Both the position numbers and the translations under genes were made by a program. A stretch of DNA of 64,000 bases, from contig NZ_BMMW01000001.1 in assembly GCF_014646135.1 (NCBI RefSeq), positions 947,570 through 1,011,569 on the forward strand, in the 5' to 3' direction. This DNA is from Nocardia camponoti. Its GTDB lineage: Bacteria > Actinomycetota > Actinomycetes > Mycobacteriales > Mycobacteriaceae. A model generated the notes under the pieces. That model saw nothing but the letters and a program-made list of their open reading frames with translations, had not been told where the DNA came from and searched no databases. Every line of letters begins with the position of its first letter. The first letter of the stretch is position 1. Below are positions 26,576 through 37,571 of this stretch, piece after piece.

Positions 26576-28162
26576 GTGAGGGAACCAGTTTTCACTCGCA
26601 GGACCGCCTTTCGTGCGGCCGCTGCGGGGTTGACCGCGACAGCTTTTGGCGCGGGTGTTGCGGCGAGTAAGCCAACAAAGACCGCGATCGTGATCGGCAG
26701 TGGTTTCGGTGGCGCGATCGCCGCCTACCGGCTCGGCACCGCCGGGTTCACCACGACAGTGCTTGAGCGCGGCCGACGTTGGCCGATCACCGCGGCGGGC
26801 GACACCTTCTGCACCAGCACGAACCCCGACGGCCGCGCGGCCTGGTTCAGCGACAGCCCGGTCCTCTCCCCCTTGCAGGCGGGCACCCGCATCCCGCGCT
26901 ACGCCGGTTTGCTTGAAGCCATCCACGGCAACGGCCTGGTCACGCAATACGCGGCAGCGGTCGGTGGCGGTTCGGTGGCGTTCGGCGGGTTCCTCGGTAC
27001 CCCACGTCGCCGCGATTTCGAAGCCGCTTTCCCCAAGGAACTCGACTACAACGAACTGGTCAGCGTCTACTACGCGCGCGCCCTCAAAAACCTGCGCGGC
27101 TCGCGACTGCCCGACGACATCCTCGCCCACCCCAGCTACATCGGCTGCCAGTCATGGCTGCGCGACGTCGCCGACGCAGGCTACGAACCGCATTTCTTCG
27201 ACTTCTGCATCGACTGGGACATCGTCCGCGCCGAATTGGCAGGCGAGCGCGTGCCGTCGGTGTCGATCGCCGAGTTGAACCTGGGCGTGAACTCGGGTGC
27301 GAAGAACAGCGTCGACGGCAACTACCTCGCGTGGGCCGAGCAGACCGGCAACGTCACGGTCCGTCCTCTGCATGAGGTCACCGAGATTCGCGAGTCCGGC
27401 GAAGGATTCACCGTCGCGGTGCGCGAGATCGACGAGTTCGGCGCAACGCTCTCGACCAAGCAGCTCAGCGCCGACTACCTGTTCATGGCGGCGGGTTCGT
27501 ACCACACGCCCGCGTTGCTCGTCGAAGCAAAGGCGAAGGGTCAACTCCGCAACCTCAACGAGCACGTCGGTCAGGGCTACGGCACGAATGGCGACTTCCT
27601 CGCCACCCGCGTGAACACTCGCCGCCCGTACGGCCGCACGAATGGCGGACCGGGCGTCGCGTTGATCTACGACGACACCCACCCCGGCGGCTCGGTGTCG
27701 ATGGCGTGGCAGGCGGTCCCGCCGGTGGGCGGCATCGACCTCAGCAATCTCACCACGCACCTGGTGCTGATGGACCCGCATCACCGTGGCTCGATCGATT
27801 ACAACCGCGACCTCGGCCGCGCCGAACTGAACTACCGCTTCGGCGAGGACAACGAGGCCGACCTGCGCGCGAAGTGGATGGTCGGCAAGTTCAAGCAACT
27901 CGCCGACGATCGAAATGGCTTCGCCGCCAACGGGATTCCCGCATGGCCACGCGAAGCCGGGTTCGGCAGTTACTCGGCCTATCACGGCCTCGGCGGCATG
28001 GTGCTCGGCAAGGCGTGCGACCTGGACGGCACCGTGCGCGGTTACCGCAACCTGTTCGTCGTCGACGGATCGCTGCTGCCCGGCACGGCCGGACTGGTGA
28101 ATCCCGCGCTGACGGTCGCCGCGTTCGCCGAACGCTGCATGGACAAGTTCCTGGCGCGCTAA
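26576..28162 (+). CDS. GMC-type flavoprotein, cholesterol-oxidase-like, Tat-exported
   Basis: A 528-residue FAD oxidoreductase resembling class I (non-covalent) cholesterol oxidase. A twin-arginine signal (TRRTAFRAAAAGLTATAFG) is followed by the FAD motif VIGSGFGGAIAAYRLG, then FCTSTNPDGRAAWFS and AAAVGGGSVAFGG. The C terminus has the His of SAYHGLGGMVLGKACD and the Asn of LVNPALTVAAF, matching His447 and Asn485 of the Streptomyces enzyme. The block holding the catalytic Glu361 of that enzyme reads differently here (SVSMAWQAVPPVGG), so activity on 3-beta-hydroxysteroids is not assured. The start is GTG 26576, which places the signal peptide correctly. It overlaps the convergent membrane-protein gene by 4 bases. 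An SDR gene with a KstR-type operator near 48 kb suggests steroid metabolism in this organism. Confidence 0.85.
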   Translation: MREPVFTRRTAFRAAAAGLTATAFGAGVAASKPTKTAIVIGSGFGGAIAAYRLGTAGFTTTVLERGRRWPITAAGDTFCTSTNPDGRAAWFSDSPVLSPLQAGTRIPRYAGLLEAIHGNGLVTQYAAAVGGGSVAFGGFLGTPRRRDFEAAFPKELDYNELVSVYYARALKNLRGSRLPDDILAHPSYIGCQSWLRDVADAGYEPHFFDFCIDWDIVRAELAGERVPSVSIAELNLGVNSGAKNSVDGNYLAWAEQTGNVTVRPLHEVTEIRESGEGFTVAVREIDEFGATLSTKQLSADYLFMAAGSYHTPALLVEAKAKGQLRNLNEHVGQGYGTNGDFLATRVNTRRPYGRTNGGPGVALIYDDTHPGGSVSMAWQAVPPVGGIDLSNLTTHLVLMDPHHRGSIDYNRDLGRAELNYRFGEDNEADLRAKWMVGKFKQLADDRNGFAANGIPAWPREAGFGSYSAYHGLGGMVLGKACDLDGTVRGYRNLFVVDGSLLPGTAGLVNPALTVAAFAERCMDKFLAR

Positions 28163-28569
28163 GCGGCTACGGCGGTTCTGCCCGCGCGCCATCGGGAAAC
28201 ACCAACCCCGATGAGCGCGGGCAAAAACACCAGCAGCGTGATGAACGACGCGGCGGAAGTGACTTCGTAAAGCAGCCCGTTGCCGCCCAATTCGAGCCCG
28301 AGCCCCTCGGCGAGTGCCCAGCTCAGCGCGCCGCTGAGGAACCCGGCGACCAAGCCCGTGAGCAGCCAACGCACGGTGAGATCGGCAGAGGAATCGGTAC
28401 GCGCGTCCCGGAATCCCCACGCGACAGCGACACCGATCACGGCAACAAGGCACAGGCCACGCCACAGGCTCCCGCACGTTGGCGCGACGCCCATCACGAG
28501 CCCAAGAATCACCCGCAGGACAACTACCAGCATGGCGAAACCGCCAACTCGCCAAGCCACCGCACTCAT
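28159..28569 (-). CDS. Small four-helix membrane protein (B-4DMT family-like)
   Basis: A 136-residue membrane protein with four predicted transmembrane helices: an N-terminal pair around VGGFAMLVVVLRVILGLVM and LCLVAVIGVAVAWGF, then the last two around LLTGLVAGFLSGALSWAL and FITLLVFLPALIGVGV. Between them lies a RDARTDSSADLTVRWL loop. The pattern GLGLELGGNGLLYEVTSAASF is typical of the actinobacterial B-4DMT group, annotated as transporter-like without experimental proof. The ATG at 28569 (GGGGG upstream) was preferred to 28590. The stop overlaps that of the flavoprotein gene by 4 bases. Substrate unknown. Confidence 0.75.
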   Translation of the reverse strand: MSAVAWRVGGFAMLVVVLRVILGLVMGVAPTCGSLWRGLCLVAVIGVAVAWGFRDARTDSSADLTVRWLLTGLVAGFLSGALSWALAEGLGLELGGNGLLYEVTSAASFITLLVFLPALIGVGVSRWRAGRTAVAA

Positions 28570-28593
28570 GTCCCCCACCTTAACCACCAAAAA

Positions 28594-28615
28594 CTGAAAC
28601 CGGTGCCAGTTTCAG
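28594..28615 (-). terminator. Intrinsic terminator after aroE
   Basis: On the minus strand CTGAAAC / GTTTCAG arms (8-base loop with two more possible pairs) are followed at once by TTTTTGG, giving a classical stem plus T-run 8 bases past the aroE stop. Confidence 0.75.
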
Positions 28616-28622
28616 CCGGGGA

Positions 28623-29438
28623 TTAGAGCAGATCGGCGACCACTGAGGCCATCGCGGCGCGTGGTGCCGCCTGCCCGGTGAACTGCTCGACCTGCCCGTA
28701 TGCCTGGTTCAGGAGCATCTCCAAGCCGCTGACGACCGTATTGCCCTGTGCCGCAACGGCTTCGGCGAGCGGCGTTGGCCACGGGTTGTAGATCGCGTCC
28801 AAGACAACGGGAGCCAGCGCGACCGCCGAAGCAACAGCCGCGGCCGCATCGACCGGAATCGTCGACACCACCGCACCCGCCCGCGCGCACACCGGCGCGA
28901 GCTCGTCGGCGTCGAAGCCACGCACCATCACAGCCATGCCGAGCTTCTCCGCGAGCGCGACCGCGTCGGCAGCGCGACCAGCATCGCGCGCGACAATCGT
29001 CACCGAGCGAGCACCAAGGTCGGCCAACGCGAGCAGCGCGGGCCGCGCGGTCCCTCCGGCACCAAGCACGACCGACTCGCCGACGGATTCGACTCCAGCC
29101 CCCCGCAACGCGCCAACCACACCGTCGACATCGGTGCAGTCGGCCCGCCACCCAGTCTCGGTGCGCACCAACGTGTTTGCCGACCCGACGAGCACCGCGC
29201 GCTCGGTCCGCTCGTCAGCGAAGGCGAGCGCGGCTTCCTTGCCCGGCATCGTGACCGAAAGCCCAACCCACTCCGGCCCGAGCCCCGCGACAAAACCGGG
29301 CAGCGCGGCCGCGTCGCATTCGACCCGCTCGTAGGTCCAGTCCAACCCGAGCGCCTGGTAGGCGGCCGCGTGCAGCAACGGCGACTTCGAATGCGCGATG
29401 GGCTTGCCAAGCACGGCAGCCTTACGTTGCCCGCTCAT
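28623..29438 (-). CDS. aroE: Shikimate dehydrogenase
   Basis: AroE reduces 3-dehydroshikimate to shikimate with NADPH. The 271 residues have the substrate-binding GKPIAHSKSPLLHAAAY, the catalytic Lys in VGLSVTMPGKEAAL, DCTDVDGVVGAL and the Rossmann motif VVLGAGGTARPALLAL, with LEMLLNQAYGQVEQFTG near the C terminus. Its start overlaps the mltG stop by 4 bases (ATGA). It is the last gene of the alaS-ruvX-mltG-aroE operon, and a T-run terminator follows. This order matches mycobacteria, which supports the call over the quinate-dehydrogenase relatives. Confidence 0.95.
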   Translation of the reverse strand: MSGQRKAAVLGKPIAHSKSPLLHAAAYQALGLDWTYERVECDAAALPGFVAGLGPEWVGLSVTMPGKEAALAFADERTERAVLVGSANTLVRTETGWRADCTDVDGVVGALRGAGVESVGESVVLGAGGTARPALLALADLGARSVTIVARDAGRAADAVALAEKLGMAVMVRGFDADELAPVCARAGAVVSTIPVDAAAAVASAVALAPVVLDAIYNPWPTPLAEAVAAQGNTVVSGLEMLLNQAYGQVEQFTGQAAPRAAMASVVADLL

Positions 29439-30991
29439 CGGCCGCTGTCGAGAATGCCGCTCTGCTGCGCCTTCTGAATGTTGCGCAGGTGCTCAGCGTA
29501 GCTCTCGGTAAACAGGGTGGTGCCCTTCTTGTCGATGGTCACGAAGTACAGCCAAGGGCCAGCTTCGGGATTCTCCATCGCCCGCAACGCCTGCAACGAC
29601 GGTGCGGCGATCGGATTCGCAGGCAGACCGGTCATCGCGTAGGTGTTCCACGGCGTCTTGCGCTGGCGGTCGGCGTCGGTTGTCGCGACCTCAGTGTGGT
29701 CGAGGGAGTAATTGACCGTCGAGTCGAATTGCAACTGCTGGTCGACCTTCAACCGGTTGACGATCACGCGCGCGACCTTCGGCATATCCGACGGCAACGC
29801 CTCACGCTCAACGAGCGACGCCGCGATGAGCGTCTGGTACGGGTCGAGCTGCGTGCTCGCCCCCGACTTCAACAGGCCGGTGCCCTCGTAGCGCGCGGCG
29901 CTGTCGGTGATGAGCTGGCGCAGGATGTCGACCGCGCCGCCAGTCGGGTCGAAGTCGAGCGTGCCAGCGGCGATCAAGCCGTCGAGCTGACGACGACGAT
30001 CCGGCGCGGCGGCGACCGACTTCTTCGCCCAGTCCGGAACACCAAGAGCGGCAAGGTCATTGCCCGAACCGGCGGCATCAAGCTGCTCGTAGGTGACGCA
30101 CTTCGACGCGACACACGACGCGGCGGCGATCTTGGTGTACACGCCTTCCTTGCGCGCACCGGTGTTCACATCGGTCGTGTCATGCAACTGGCGACCTTCC
30201 GAAATCACCAAATTGCCGACACGAGCGTCCTTGGACACCAACGCCGTCACCGCTTCGGCGGCCGGACTGTGTTGGGCCACAGCGTAATACCCGGGCTGGA
30301 CGCCGTTCATGTTCGAATTGCGAACGGCCGCAGCGTAAAACGCCTCTTCGCTGGCGACGACACCCTTGGCCTTCATCGTCTTCGCGATCTCGTTCGCGGT
30401 GTCGCCGCTGTGCACCTGAATCACCACGGGCGCGCCGCTTGGACCGGCGAAGTCCTCGGGCGGCGTGAACCGGCCCATGAGTTTGTATCCGCCGAACCCG
30501 GCGAGCGCGACGACAACAACGAACGCGACACCGAGGACCAGCCAGCGACGGCGACGGCGTTTCCGCGCGGCAGCTTGGCGCGCGGCGGCCTTACGCGCCG
30601 ACGCACGCGACGGACGCGGACCAGCCCGCCCCTTCCCGGACGCGGGCGCTGCCCGCTTGCCTACTCGGCGAGGTGGCGGCGTCGGCTCAGGTTCGGGCTC
30701 AGCGACCTGCTCCGGCTCGTCGGAGTACGCGCCCGCATAGTCGGCCTCGTAGTCCGGCTCAGCCGCGTAAGCCGCCGCCGCAGGCTCGTACTCAGCCGCG
30801 GGCTCGTAATACGGCGCGTCGTCGCGATAGACCGGGATCTCGTCGGTGGCGGGGTCGTCGTCCCACCCCCGCGCGGCCGGTGCCGCTGGCTCGGCGGCGG
30901 GCTCGCTGTCCCATTCGCGGCGGGGGTAGCGCCGATCGGCTTCCCGGGCCCGGTAGCGTTCCTCGGCCCTTGCCCACCGGTCGGTCGTCAT
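29435..30991 (-). CDS. mltG: Endolytic murein transglycosylase MltG
   Basis: MltG cuts nascent glycan strands at the membrane and sets chain length. Of 518 residues, the first about 145 are cytoplasmic and disordered: Glu/Pro/Ala-rich with Tyr-rich stretches, then a basic segment ending [11 protein letters not shown]. One transmembrane helix ([18 protein letters not shown]) follows, and then the extracellular YceG domain. The catalytic Glu is in [20 protein letters not shown], followed by [16 protein letters not shown] and [15 protein letters not shown]. Both ends overlap neighbours by 4 bases (ruvX and aroE). The long N-terminal acidic/Tyr-rich tail is commonly seen in actinobacterial MltG. 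Confidence 0.94.
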   Translation of the reverse strand: MTTDRWARAEERYRAREADRRYPRREWDSEPAAEPAAPAARGWDDDPATDEIPVYRDDAPYYEPAAEYEPAAAAYAAEPDYEADYAGAYSDEPEQVAEPEPEPTPPPRRVGKRAAPASGKGRAGPRPSRASARKAAARQAAARKRRRRRWLVLGVAFVVVVALAGFGGYKLMGRFTPPEDFAGPSGAPVVIQVHSGDTANEIAKTMKAKGVVASEEAFYAAAVRNSNMNGVQPGYYAVAQHSPAAEAVTALVSKDARVGNLVISEGRQLHDTTDVNTGARKEGVYTKIAAASCVASKCVTYEQLDAAGSGNDLAALGVPDWAKKSVAAAPDRRRQLDGLIAAGTLDFDPTGGAVDILRQLITDSAARYEGTGLLKSGASTQLDPYQTLIAASLVEREALPSDMPKVARVIVNRLKVDQQLQFDSTVNYSLDHTEVATTDADRQRKTPWNTYAMTGLPANPIAAPSLQALRAMENPEAGPWLYFVTIDKKGTTLFTESYAEHLRNIQKAQQSGILDSGR

Positions 30992-31551
30992 GCATCGTCT
31001 CCGACGCTCGCGTCCGCCGCGCCCGCTCTATCGTCTTTCAACACCGAACTCCGCTCGTCCAACCATCCTTGCAGAATCGACACGGCTGCCGCCTGGTCGA
31101 TCATCTGCCGCTGGCCACGCGCGCTGACGCCACTGTCGCGCAGCGCACGTGCAGCAGACACCGTAGTCAAACGTTCGTCGGAAAGGCGTATCGGGATTGG
31201 GTCGATTTTGGCCCGCAACTGTCTAGCGAACTTGCGGGCGATCGTTGCGGCAGTGCCATTTTCACCGCGTAACGTGCGCGGGAGACCAACGATCACCTCG
31301 ACGGCTTCGTACTCCCGCACAATTTCAGCAATTCTTGCGATATCCGTCGGCGGAGGCCCGCCACGCTTGCTTTTGGCGCGCGGGACCGTTTCGACCGGTG
31401 TGGCGAGAATGCCGTCGGGGTCACACGAAGCGACCCCGATGCGCACGCTGCCGACGTCGATGGCGATGCGGCGGCCGCGCCCCGGGTCGGTCGCCGGATC
31501 GGGACGATCGACGGGTTCGGCTTCCCGGGGCGCGGAGTCGTTGGTCGACAT
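30988..31551 (-). CDS. ruvX: Holliday junction resolvase-like protein (YqgF/RuvX)
   Basis: A RNase H-fold protein linked to pre-16S rRNA processing in E. coli and to junction resolution by homology. In the 187-residue product the core is residues 25-165: the first catalytic strand [17 protein letters not shown], then [16 protein letters not shown] and [18 protein letters not shown]. An acidic Asp-rich N-terminal extension (about 25 residues) and a short C-terminal tail flank it. It overlaps alaS by one base (TGATG) and mltG by four, so the four genes are translationally chained. Confidence 0.92.
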   Translation of the reverse strand: MSTNDSAPREAEPVDRPDPATDPGRGRRIAIDVGSVRIGVASCDPDGILATPVETVPRAKSKRGGPPPTDIARIAEIVREYEAVEVIVGLPRTLRGENGTAATIARKFARQLRAKIDPIPIRLSDERLTTVSAARALRDSGVSARGQRQMIDQAAAVSILQGWLDERSSVLKDDRAGAADASVGDDA

Positions 31552-34214
31552 CAGCCGACCAGTTCGCCCACCCGCGCGCGTACCGCGGACAGGCCGGCCG
31601 GGATGCCCGTTGCGTCCGAGCCGGAGCCCTGCGCCATCTCTGGCTTACCGCCACCGCGACCGGCGATGCTGGGCCCGAAGGCGGCAACAAGATCGCCCGC
31701 CTTGAAGCCCATCTCCTGCGCGGCCTTGCTGACGGTGACAACGAACGGCACCTTGCCGTCGACATCACCAAGCAGCACGACGATCGCGGGCGCGGTACCG
31801 AAGCGACCACGAATGTCGGTGGCGAGGGTGCGCAGGTCGCCCGCCGAGACGCCCTTCGGCGCGGCAGCGGCGACGAGCAGCAGGTCGCCAACACGCTCGG
31901 CCTCGTCAGCGAACGTGCCCGCCGACGACAGCACCGCGGCGATCTTGGTGCGTTCCAGTTCCTTCTCGGCCACCTTGAGTCGCTCGACGAGCTGCTCAAC
32001 GCGACCCGGCACCTCGTCCGACGGCACCTTCAGCGACGAAGCGACACCGGCGAGCAGCGCGCGCTCCTTCGCGAGGTACTTGTAGGAGTCGAGGCCGACG
32101 AACGCTTCGATGCGTCGCACACCCGAGCCGACCGACGACTCACCGAGCACGGTGATGGGACCGATCTGCGACGAATGTTGTACGTGCGTACCACCGCACA
32201 GCTCCATCGAGAACGGGCCGCCGATCTCAACGACACGGACCTCGTCGCCGTAGTTCTCGCCGAACAGCGCCATCGCGCCCATCGCCTTAGCCTTGGGCAG
32301 GTCGGTGACGAACGTGTTGACCTGGAAGTCGGCACCGACCGCGTCGTTGGACACGGCTTCGATGTCGGCCTTCTGGGCGTCGCTGAGCGCGCCCTGCCAG
32401 TTGAAGTCGAAGCGCAGGTAACCCGGCTTGTTGAGCGAGCCAGCCTGAACAGCGTTGGGGCCCAACACCTGTCGCAGCGCGGCATGCACCATGTGCGTGC
32501 CCGAGTGACCCTGCGTCGCGCCACGACGCCACGCCGGATCGGCTTGTGCGAGCAGCACATCACCCTCGGTGAGCTGACCCTGCTCGACGGTCGCCTTGTG
32601 CACCCACAGCGACTTGGCGATCTTCTGCACGTCGTTGACACGCACCTTCAACCCGTTGGCGGTGAGCGTGCCACGGTCGGCGATCTGGCCGCCCGACTCG
32701 GCGTACATCGGGCTGCGATCGAGGATCACCTCGACGTCGTCGCCAGCCTGGGCAACCGGGACGCGGACACCGTCGGCAATGAGCGCGAGCACGGTTGCTT
32801 CGGAGTTGAGTTCGTCGAAGCCGGTGAACTCGGTCGCGCCACGGTCGACCAGTTCCTTGTAGACGGTGAGGTCGGCGTGGGCGTGCTTGCGCGCCTGCGC
32901 GTCGTCCTTCGCCCGCTTGCGCTGCTCGGCCATGAGCGCGCGGAAACCGTCCTCATCGACCGAAAGGCCAGCCTCGGCGGCCATTTCGAGCGTGAGGTCG
33001 ATCGGGAAGCCGTAGGTGTCGTGCAGGGCGAACGCGTCGCTGCCCGCGATCTGGCTGCTGCCCTTCGACTTCACCGCGCTCGCGGCGTTGTCGAACAGGG
33101 TCTCGCCGGTGCTCAGCGTCTTGAGGAAGGCGGTTTCCTCGCCGACCGCGACGGTCTCGATGCGCGCGAAGTCGGTGCCCAGTTCGGGGTACGACGGGGC
33201 CATCAGCTCGGAAACGACCGTCATCAGCTGGCCCATGACCGGCTGCTCGGCACCAAGCAGGCGCGCCGAACGCACAATGCGACGCAGCAGGCGACGCAGC
33301 ACGTACCCACGACCGTCGTTGCCCGGGTTAACGCCGTCGGCGATAAGCATCGCGGCGGTGCGCGCGTGGTCGGCGATCACACGGAAGCGCACGTCGTCGG
33401 CCTGGGTGACGCCATACGAGCGACCGGTGAGTTCCTCGGCCTTGTTGATGATCGGGCGCATGAGGTCGGTGTCGTAGACGTTGTCGACGCCCTGGAGCAG
33501 GAACGCGACACGCTCAACACCCATGCCGGTGTCGATGTTCTGCTTCGGCAGCGGGCCGAGGATCTCGAAGTTGTCCTTGCCGATGCCCGTACCGCGCTCG
33601 TTCTGCATGAAAACGAGGTTCCAGATTTCGATGTAGCGGTCTTCGTCGGCTTCCGGGCCGCCTTCGACGCCGTATTCGGGGCCACGGTCGAAGTAGATTT
33701 CCGAACACGGACCACACGGGCCGGGGATGCCCATCGACCAGTAGTTGTCGGCCATGCCGCGACGCTGAATACGCTCGGCCGGGATGCCCATTTCGAGCCA
33801 CATGCGCTCGGCTTCGTCGTCGTCGAGATAGACGGTGACCCAGAGTCGCTCGGGATCGAAGCCGTAACCGCCGTCTTCGACGGAGTTGGTGAGCAGCGAC
33901 CACGCGAGGCGAATGGCCTCACGCTTGAAGTAATCGCCGAAGCTGAAGTTGCCCGCCATCTGGAAGAACGTGTTGTGGCGGGTGGTGATGCCGACGTTCT
34001 CGATGTCGAGGGTGCGCACGCACTTCTGCACGCTGGTCGCGGTCGCATAAGGCGGGGTCTGCTGACCGAGGAAATACGGAACGAACTGAACCATGCCCGC
34101 GTTGACGAAAAGCAGGTTGGGGTCGGCCAGGATCAGCGAAGCGCTGGGGACTTCGGTGTGTCCGGCACGGACGAAATGGTCCAGGAACCGTCGTCGAATC
34201 TCGTGGGTCTGCAC
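31551..34214 (-). CDS. alaS: Alanyl-tRNA synthetase
   Basis: AlaS charges tRNA-Ala and edits mischarged Ser/Gly. The 887-residue enzyme shows class II motif 1-2 sequence near the N terminus ([40 protein letters not shown]). Its editing-domain zinc site is [16 protein letters not shown] plus [15 protein letters not shown], and the C-Ala region ends in [12 protein letters not shown]. The GTG at 34214 gives [10 protein letters not shown] as in M. tuberculosis; the 8-codon upstream extension was rejected. It heads the operon with ruvX, mltG and aroE, 66 bases after rarA. The 1291-codon plus-strand frame opposite it is a shadow. Confidence 0.98.
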   Translation of the reverse strand: MQTHEIRRRFLDHFVRAGHTEVPSASLILADPNLLFVNAGMVQFVPYFLGQQTPPYATATSVQKCVRTLDIENVGITTRHNTFFQMAGNFSFGDYFKREAIRLAWSLLTNSVEDGGYGFDPERLWVTVYLDDDEAERMWLEMGIPAERIQRRGMADNYWSMGIPGPCGPCSEIYFDRGPEYGVEGGPEADEDRYIEIWNLVFMQNERGTGIGKDNFEILGPLPKQNIDTGMGVERVAFLLQGVDNVYDTDLMRPIINKAEELTGRSYGVTQADDVRFRVIADHARTAAMLIADGVNPGNDGRGYVLRRLLRRIVRSARLLGAEQPVMGQLMTVVSELMAPSYPELGTDFARIETVAVGEETAFLKTLSTGETLFDNAASAVKSKGSSQIAGSDAFALHDTYGFPIDLTLEMAAEAGLSVDEDGFRALMAEQRKRAKDDAQARKHAHADLTVYKELVDRGATEFTGFDELNSEATVLALIADGVRVPVAQAGDDVEVILDRSPMYAESGGQIADRGTLTANGLKVRVNDVQKIAKSLWVHKATVEQGQLTEGDVLLAQADPAWRRGATQGHSGTHMVHAALRQVLGPNAVQAGSLNKPGYLRFDFNWQGALSDAQKADIEAVSNDAVGADFQVNTFVTDLPKAKAMGAMALFGENYGDEVRVVEIGGPFSMELCGGTHVQHSSQIGPITVLGESSVGSGVRRIEAFVGLDSYKYLAKERALLAGVASSLKVPSDEVPGRVEQLVERLKVAEKELERTKIAAVLSSAGTFADEAERVGDLLLVAAAAPKGVSAGDLRTLATDIRGRFGTAPAIVVLLGDVDGKVPFVVTVSKAAQEMGFKAGDLVAAFGPSIAGRGGGKPEMAQGSGSDATGIPAGLSAVRARVGELVG

Positions 34215-34280
34215 GAATACCCAGCCTACCGCCCCCACGCATCTGGTTTTTCATCGCCCAGGGTGGTACGCGCCACTGCC

Positions 34281-35627
34281 TTACTCCCCACGCACGATCT
34301 TGCGCAGTTTCTCCACGCGCGGGCCAACCGTGCGCTCGTTGCCGTGGTCGGTTGGCAGGTAGTAATCGACGCCGACCAGCTCGTCCGGCGGATACTGCTG
34401 GGTGACCACCCCTTCGCGCGAATTGTGCGGGAACTTGTAGCCCTGCGCGTTGCCAAGCAGCTTCGCGCCCGCGTAATGCCCGTCGCGCAAATACGGCGGA
34501 ACCGCGCCCGCCTTGCCCTGCGACACGTCGGCCATCGCCTTGCCAATCGCGGTGGTAACCGCACCCGACTTCGGTGCCGTCGCCAAATGGATCGTGGCTT
34601 GCGCGAGGGCGAGCTTGCACTCGGGCAGACCCACCTGTTGCACGACTTGTGCTGCGGCCGTTGCGGTTTGGAGTGCGGTTGGGTCGGCCATGCCGACATC
34701 CTCGCTGGCGTGAATCATCAATCGCCGTGCGATGAAGCGCGGGTCTTCGCCTGCGGCGAGCATGCGGGCGAGGTAGTGGACTGCCGCGTCGACGTCGGAG
34801 CCGCGAATGGATTTGATGAAGGCGCTGATGACGTCGTAGTGCTGGTCGCCAGCGCGGTCGTAGCGCACCGCTGCCTTATCGACGGTGGCTTCGACCAGTT
34901 CGAGGTCGACAGTGCCGTCGGCTGCCGACTCCGCCGACGCCTCAAGCGCGGTGAGCGCCCGACGCGCGTCGCCGCCCGCGATGCGCACGATGTGTTCGAT
35001 GGCCTCCTCGGTGACGGTCACCTTGCCGCCGAGCCCACGCTCGTCTTCGATCGCGCGCGCCAACACCGCGCGAATGTCGTCGGGCGTGAGCGGTTGCAGT
35101 TGCAGGATCAGCGACCGTGACAGCAACGGTGAGACAACCGAGAACGACGGATTCTCCGTGGTAGCGCCAACGAGCAGCACGATGCGGTTCTCGACAGCCG
35201 CGAGCAGCGCGTCTTGCTGTGTTTTGGAAAACCGGTGGATCTCGTCGATGAAGAGCACGGTCTGCTCACCGGCAGCCAAGCGACGCCGCGCGAGGTCGAT
35301 GACCGCGCGCACGTCCTTGACCCCGGCCGACAACGCCGACAGCGCTTCAAACCGACGCCCGGTGGCTTGCGAGAGCAGCGACGCGAGCGTGGTTTTGCCA
35401 GTGCCGGGCGGCCCGTAGAGCAGCACCGATGCCGCACCGGAACCTTCTACCAGCCGCCGCAACGGCGAACCGGGACCCAAAAGATGTTGCTGACCAATGA
35501 CCTCATCGAGGTTGGCAGGGCGCATGCGAACCGCTAGCGGCGCGCCCGAGTCGCGACGAAAAACGGCGTCGGCACCGAGGTCGGTGGACGCGCGTTCGCC
35601 GGGTACGTCGAAAAGGCTGTCGCTCAC
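34281..35627 (-). CDS. rarA: Replication-associated recombination protein A (AAA+ ATPase)
   Basis: RarA/MgsA acts at stalled replication forks. The 448-residue protein has [20 protein letters not shown], Walker [18 protein letters not shown], Walker [20 protein letters not shown], sensor 1 [11 protein letters not shown], and a C-terminal tetramerisation region with [22 protein letters not shown] sequence (here [19 protein letters not shown]). The GTG start at 35627 gives [13 protein letters not shown], matching homologs; the ATG 24 bases upstream is less likely. It corresponds to Rv2559c and lies directly upstream of alaS, divergent from the PhoD gene across 142 bases. Confidence 0.95.
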   Translation of the reverse strand: MSDSLFDVPGERASTDLGADAVFRRDSGAPLAVRMRPANLDEVIGQQHLLGPGSPLRRLVEGSGAASVLLYGPPGTGKTTLASLLSQATGRRFEALSALSAGVKDVRAVIDLARRRLAAGEQTVLFIDEIHRFSKTQQDALLAAVENRIVLLVGATTENPSFSVVSPLLSRSLILQLQPLTPDDIRAVLARAIEDERGLGGKVTVTEEAIEHIVRIAGGDARRALTALEASAESAADGTVDLELVEATVDKAAVRYDRAGDQHYDVISAFIKSIRGSDVDAAVHYLARMLAAGEDPRFIARRLMIHASEDVGMADPTALQTATAAAQVVQQVGLPECKLALAQATIHLATAPKSGAVTTAIGKAMADVSQGKAGAVPPYLRDGHYAGAKLLGNAQGYKFPHNSREGVVTQQYPPDELVGVDYYLPTDHGNERTVGPRVEKLRKIVRGE

Positions 35628-35769
35628 GTTGTGCACGCTACCGATGGCCACCGACAGATTTGGTCACGCGTGCGTACCGACGCGGTCGGTAAACGAGAAG
35701 GTGGACGTTTGACCAATTATTTCCCGTTCCGCTTGCGCACGGGGTCGCGGTGCGTTGTGATCGTCGATC

Positions 35770-37444
35770 GTGGTCGAAAACTCCGCAGTCCCCGCTTTGC
35801 CAGCCGACACCAGCTTCGCGCGACGCACCCTTCTCAAAGGCAGTACTGCCGCCGTAGCCGCGATGGCGAGCGTCGCCGTCACGTCAGCCCGCGCGAACGC
35901 GACCGACAGCAGTGTCTTCGCCCACGGCGTCGCCTCCGGTGACCCGCTGCCCAGCGCGGTCATCCTGTGGACACGGGTGACTGTCGCCGAAGACGCGACC
36001 CCCGGTTCTGGCGCTGGTGCCCCGACGAGCGTGCGCTGGGAAATCGCGACCGACGACACCTTCGCCCACATCGCCGCTTCCGGCGCGGTGACCGCGACCA
36101 TCGACACCGACCACACCGTCAAAATCGACGCGACCGGCCTCACCCCCGGCAGCGACTACTACTACCGCTTCACCGCGCTCGGCCAGACGTCCCCCGTTGG
36201 GCGTACCCGCACCGCGCCTGCCGCCGACACCGACCTTGCCCGCCTGCGCCTCGGCGTCGTTTCGTGCGCGAACTGGGAAGCTGGCTGGTTCGGCGCGTAC
36301 CGCCACCTTGCCGCCCGCACCGACCTCGACGCGATCGTGCACCTTGGCGACTACATCTACGAGTACCCGCGTGGTGGCTACACCGGGCGCAACGGCGCGG
36401 TTCGCCCGCACGACCCGGTCAACGAGACGATCACCCTCACCGACTACCGCATCCGGCACGCCCAGTACAAAACCGATCCCGACCTCGCCGCGCTGCATCA
36501 AACGCTGCCCTTCATCTGCACCTGGGACGACCACGAGTCGGCCGACAACTCCTGGCGCGACGGCGCGAACAACCACACGCCGGGCGTCGAAGGCGACTGG
36601 CAGAACCGGCGCGCGGCGTCGGCGAAGGCTTACCTTGAGTGGATGCCCGTGCGCGAGACACGGGCCGACGGCGCGGTGCAGATCTATCGACGCCTACGCT
36701 TCGGCACGCTCGCCGAGCTGTCGATGCTCGATCTGCGCAGCTACCGCGACGAAGATGCCCACGCGTTCGCCCCGCGCAGCGTGATCGACGACCCGAACCG
36801 CACGCTCACCGGTGCGGCCCAAATGTCTTGGCTCACCGCGGGTCTCACGTCATCGCCGACGCAGTGGAAGTTGATCGGTAACTCGGTGATTGTCGCGCCG
36901 CTCGTTTTCCCGCCACTGGAACCGGCGACCACCGAGGCGCTCGGCGCGGTCCTCGGCATCCCGCAGGGCGGCTTCGCGCTCAACGGCGACCAGTGGGACG
37001 GCTACACCGCCGATCGACGCAAACTGTTCGCCACGATCGCCGACCACAAGATCAGCGACGTCGTTTTCCTCACCGGCGACATCCACAGCTCATGGGCCGC
37101 TGACCTGCCGCTCGACGCGGCGAACTACCCGGGCGGGCCGACCGTCGGCGCGGAATTCGTCGTCCCGTCGGTGACGTCGTCGAGCGTTGGCGACGCGTTG
37201 AAGGTGCCCGCGCGGACCGCGTCGGTCGCCCGAAACCGCGATTACCGCCGTCAATCACCACATGCGCTACGTCGAACTCGATTCGCACGGCTTCGGCGTC
37301 TTGGAGGTGACGCCCGCACGAGCGCAGATGGACTGGTTCTACGTGCTGGATGTCACCGACAAGGCCACGGGCGTGCGGCACGGCACCTCCTTCGCGCTGC
37401 CTAGCGGCGGCCGCATCCAGCAACAGGCGACGCCGCTGCAGTGA
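35770..37444 (+). pseudogene. phoD: PhoD-type alkaline phosphatase/phosphodiesterase, interrupted by a +1 frameshift near the 3' end
   Basis: A Tat-exported phosphodiesterase/alkaline phosphatase. The signal is FARRTLLKGSTAAVAAMAS, followed by the PhoD N-terminal beta domain (SGDPLPSAVILWTRVTV) and the metallophosphatase core with VVSCANWEAGWFGAYRHLA, AIVHLGDYIYEYPRGGY, CTWDDHESADNSW and FLTGDIHSSWAADL. The uninterrupted frame stops at 37404, but its last about 60 codons are out of phase. The proper family C terminus (AITAVNHHMRYVELDSHGFG to PLQ) continues in the next frame to 37444. Removing one C from the CCC run at 37229-37231 joins the two parts into a 557-residue protein. Either a real disabling mutation or a base-call error. 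Confidence 0.88.
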
Positions 37445-37571
37445 TGCCATGCGCTAGGTCAAAAGAAAGCGCAGAATTGTTCGGCGAGGGTTGTCGATTA
37501 CGACGAAGCTGATCCGTCGGGTTACTGAGGCGACCCGACCGGCGGGTGCCAGCACCGAAGGAGATGCTCCC

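Noticed and set aside
34215..34280. Regulatory element such as a T-box before alaS
   Set aside because: The gap to rarA is only 66 bases and shows no T-box core sequence or antiterminator-like pairing.
31245..35120. 1291-codon plus-strand open frame opposite alaS and rarA
   Set aside because: It spans two certain genes on the other strand, has shadow-like composition and has no family match.
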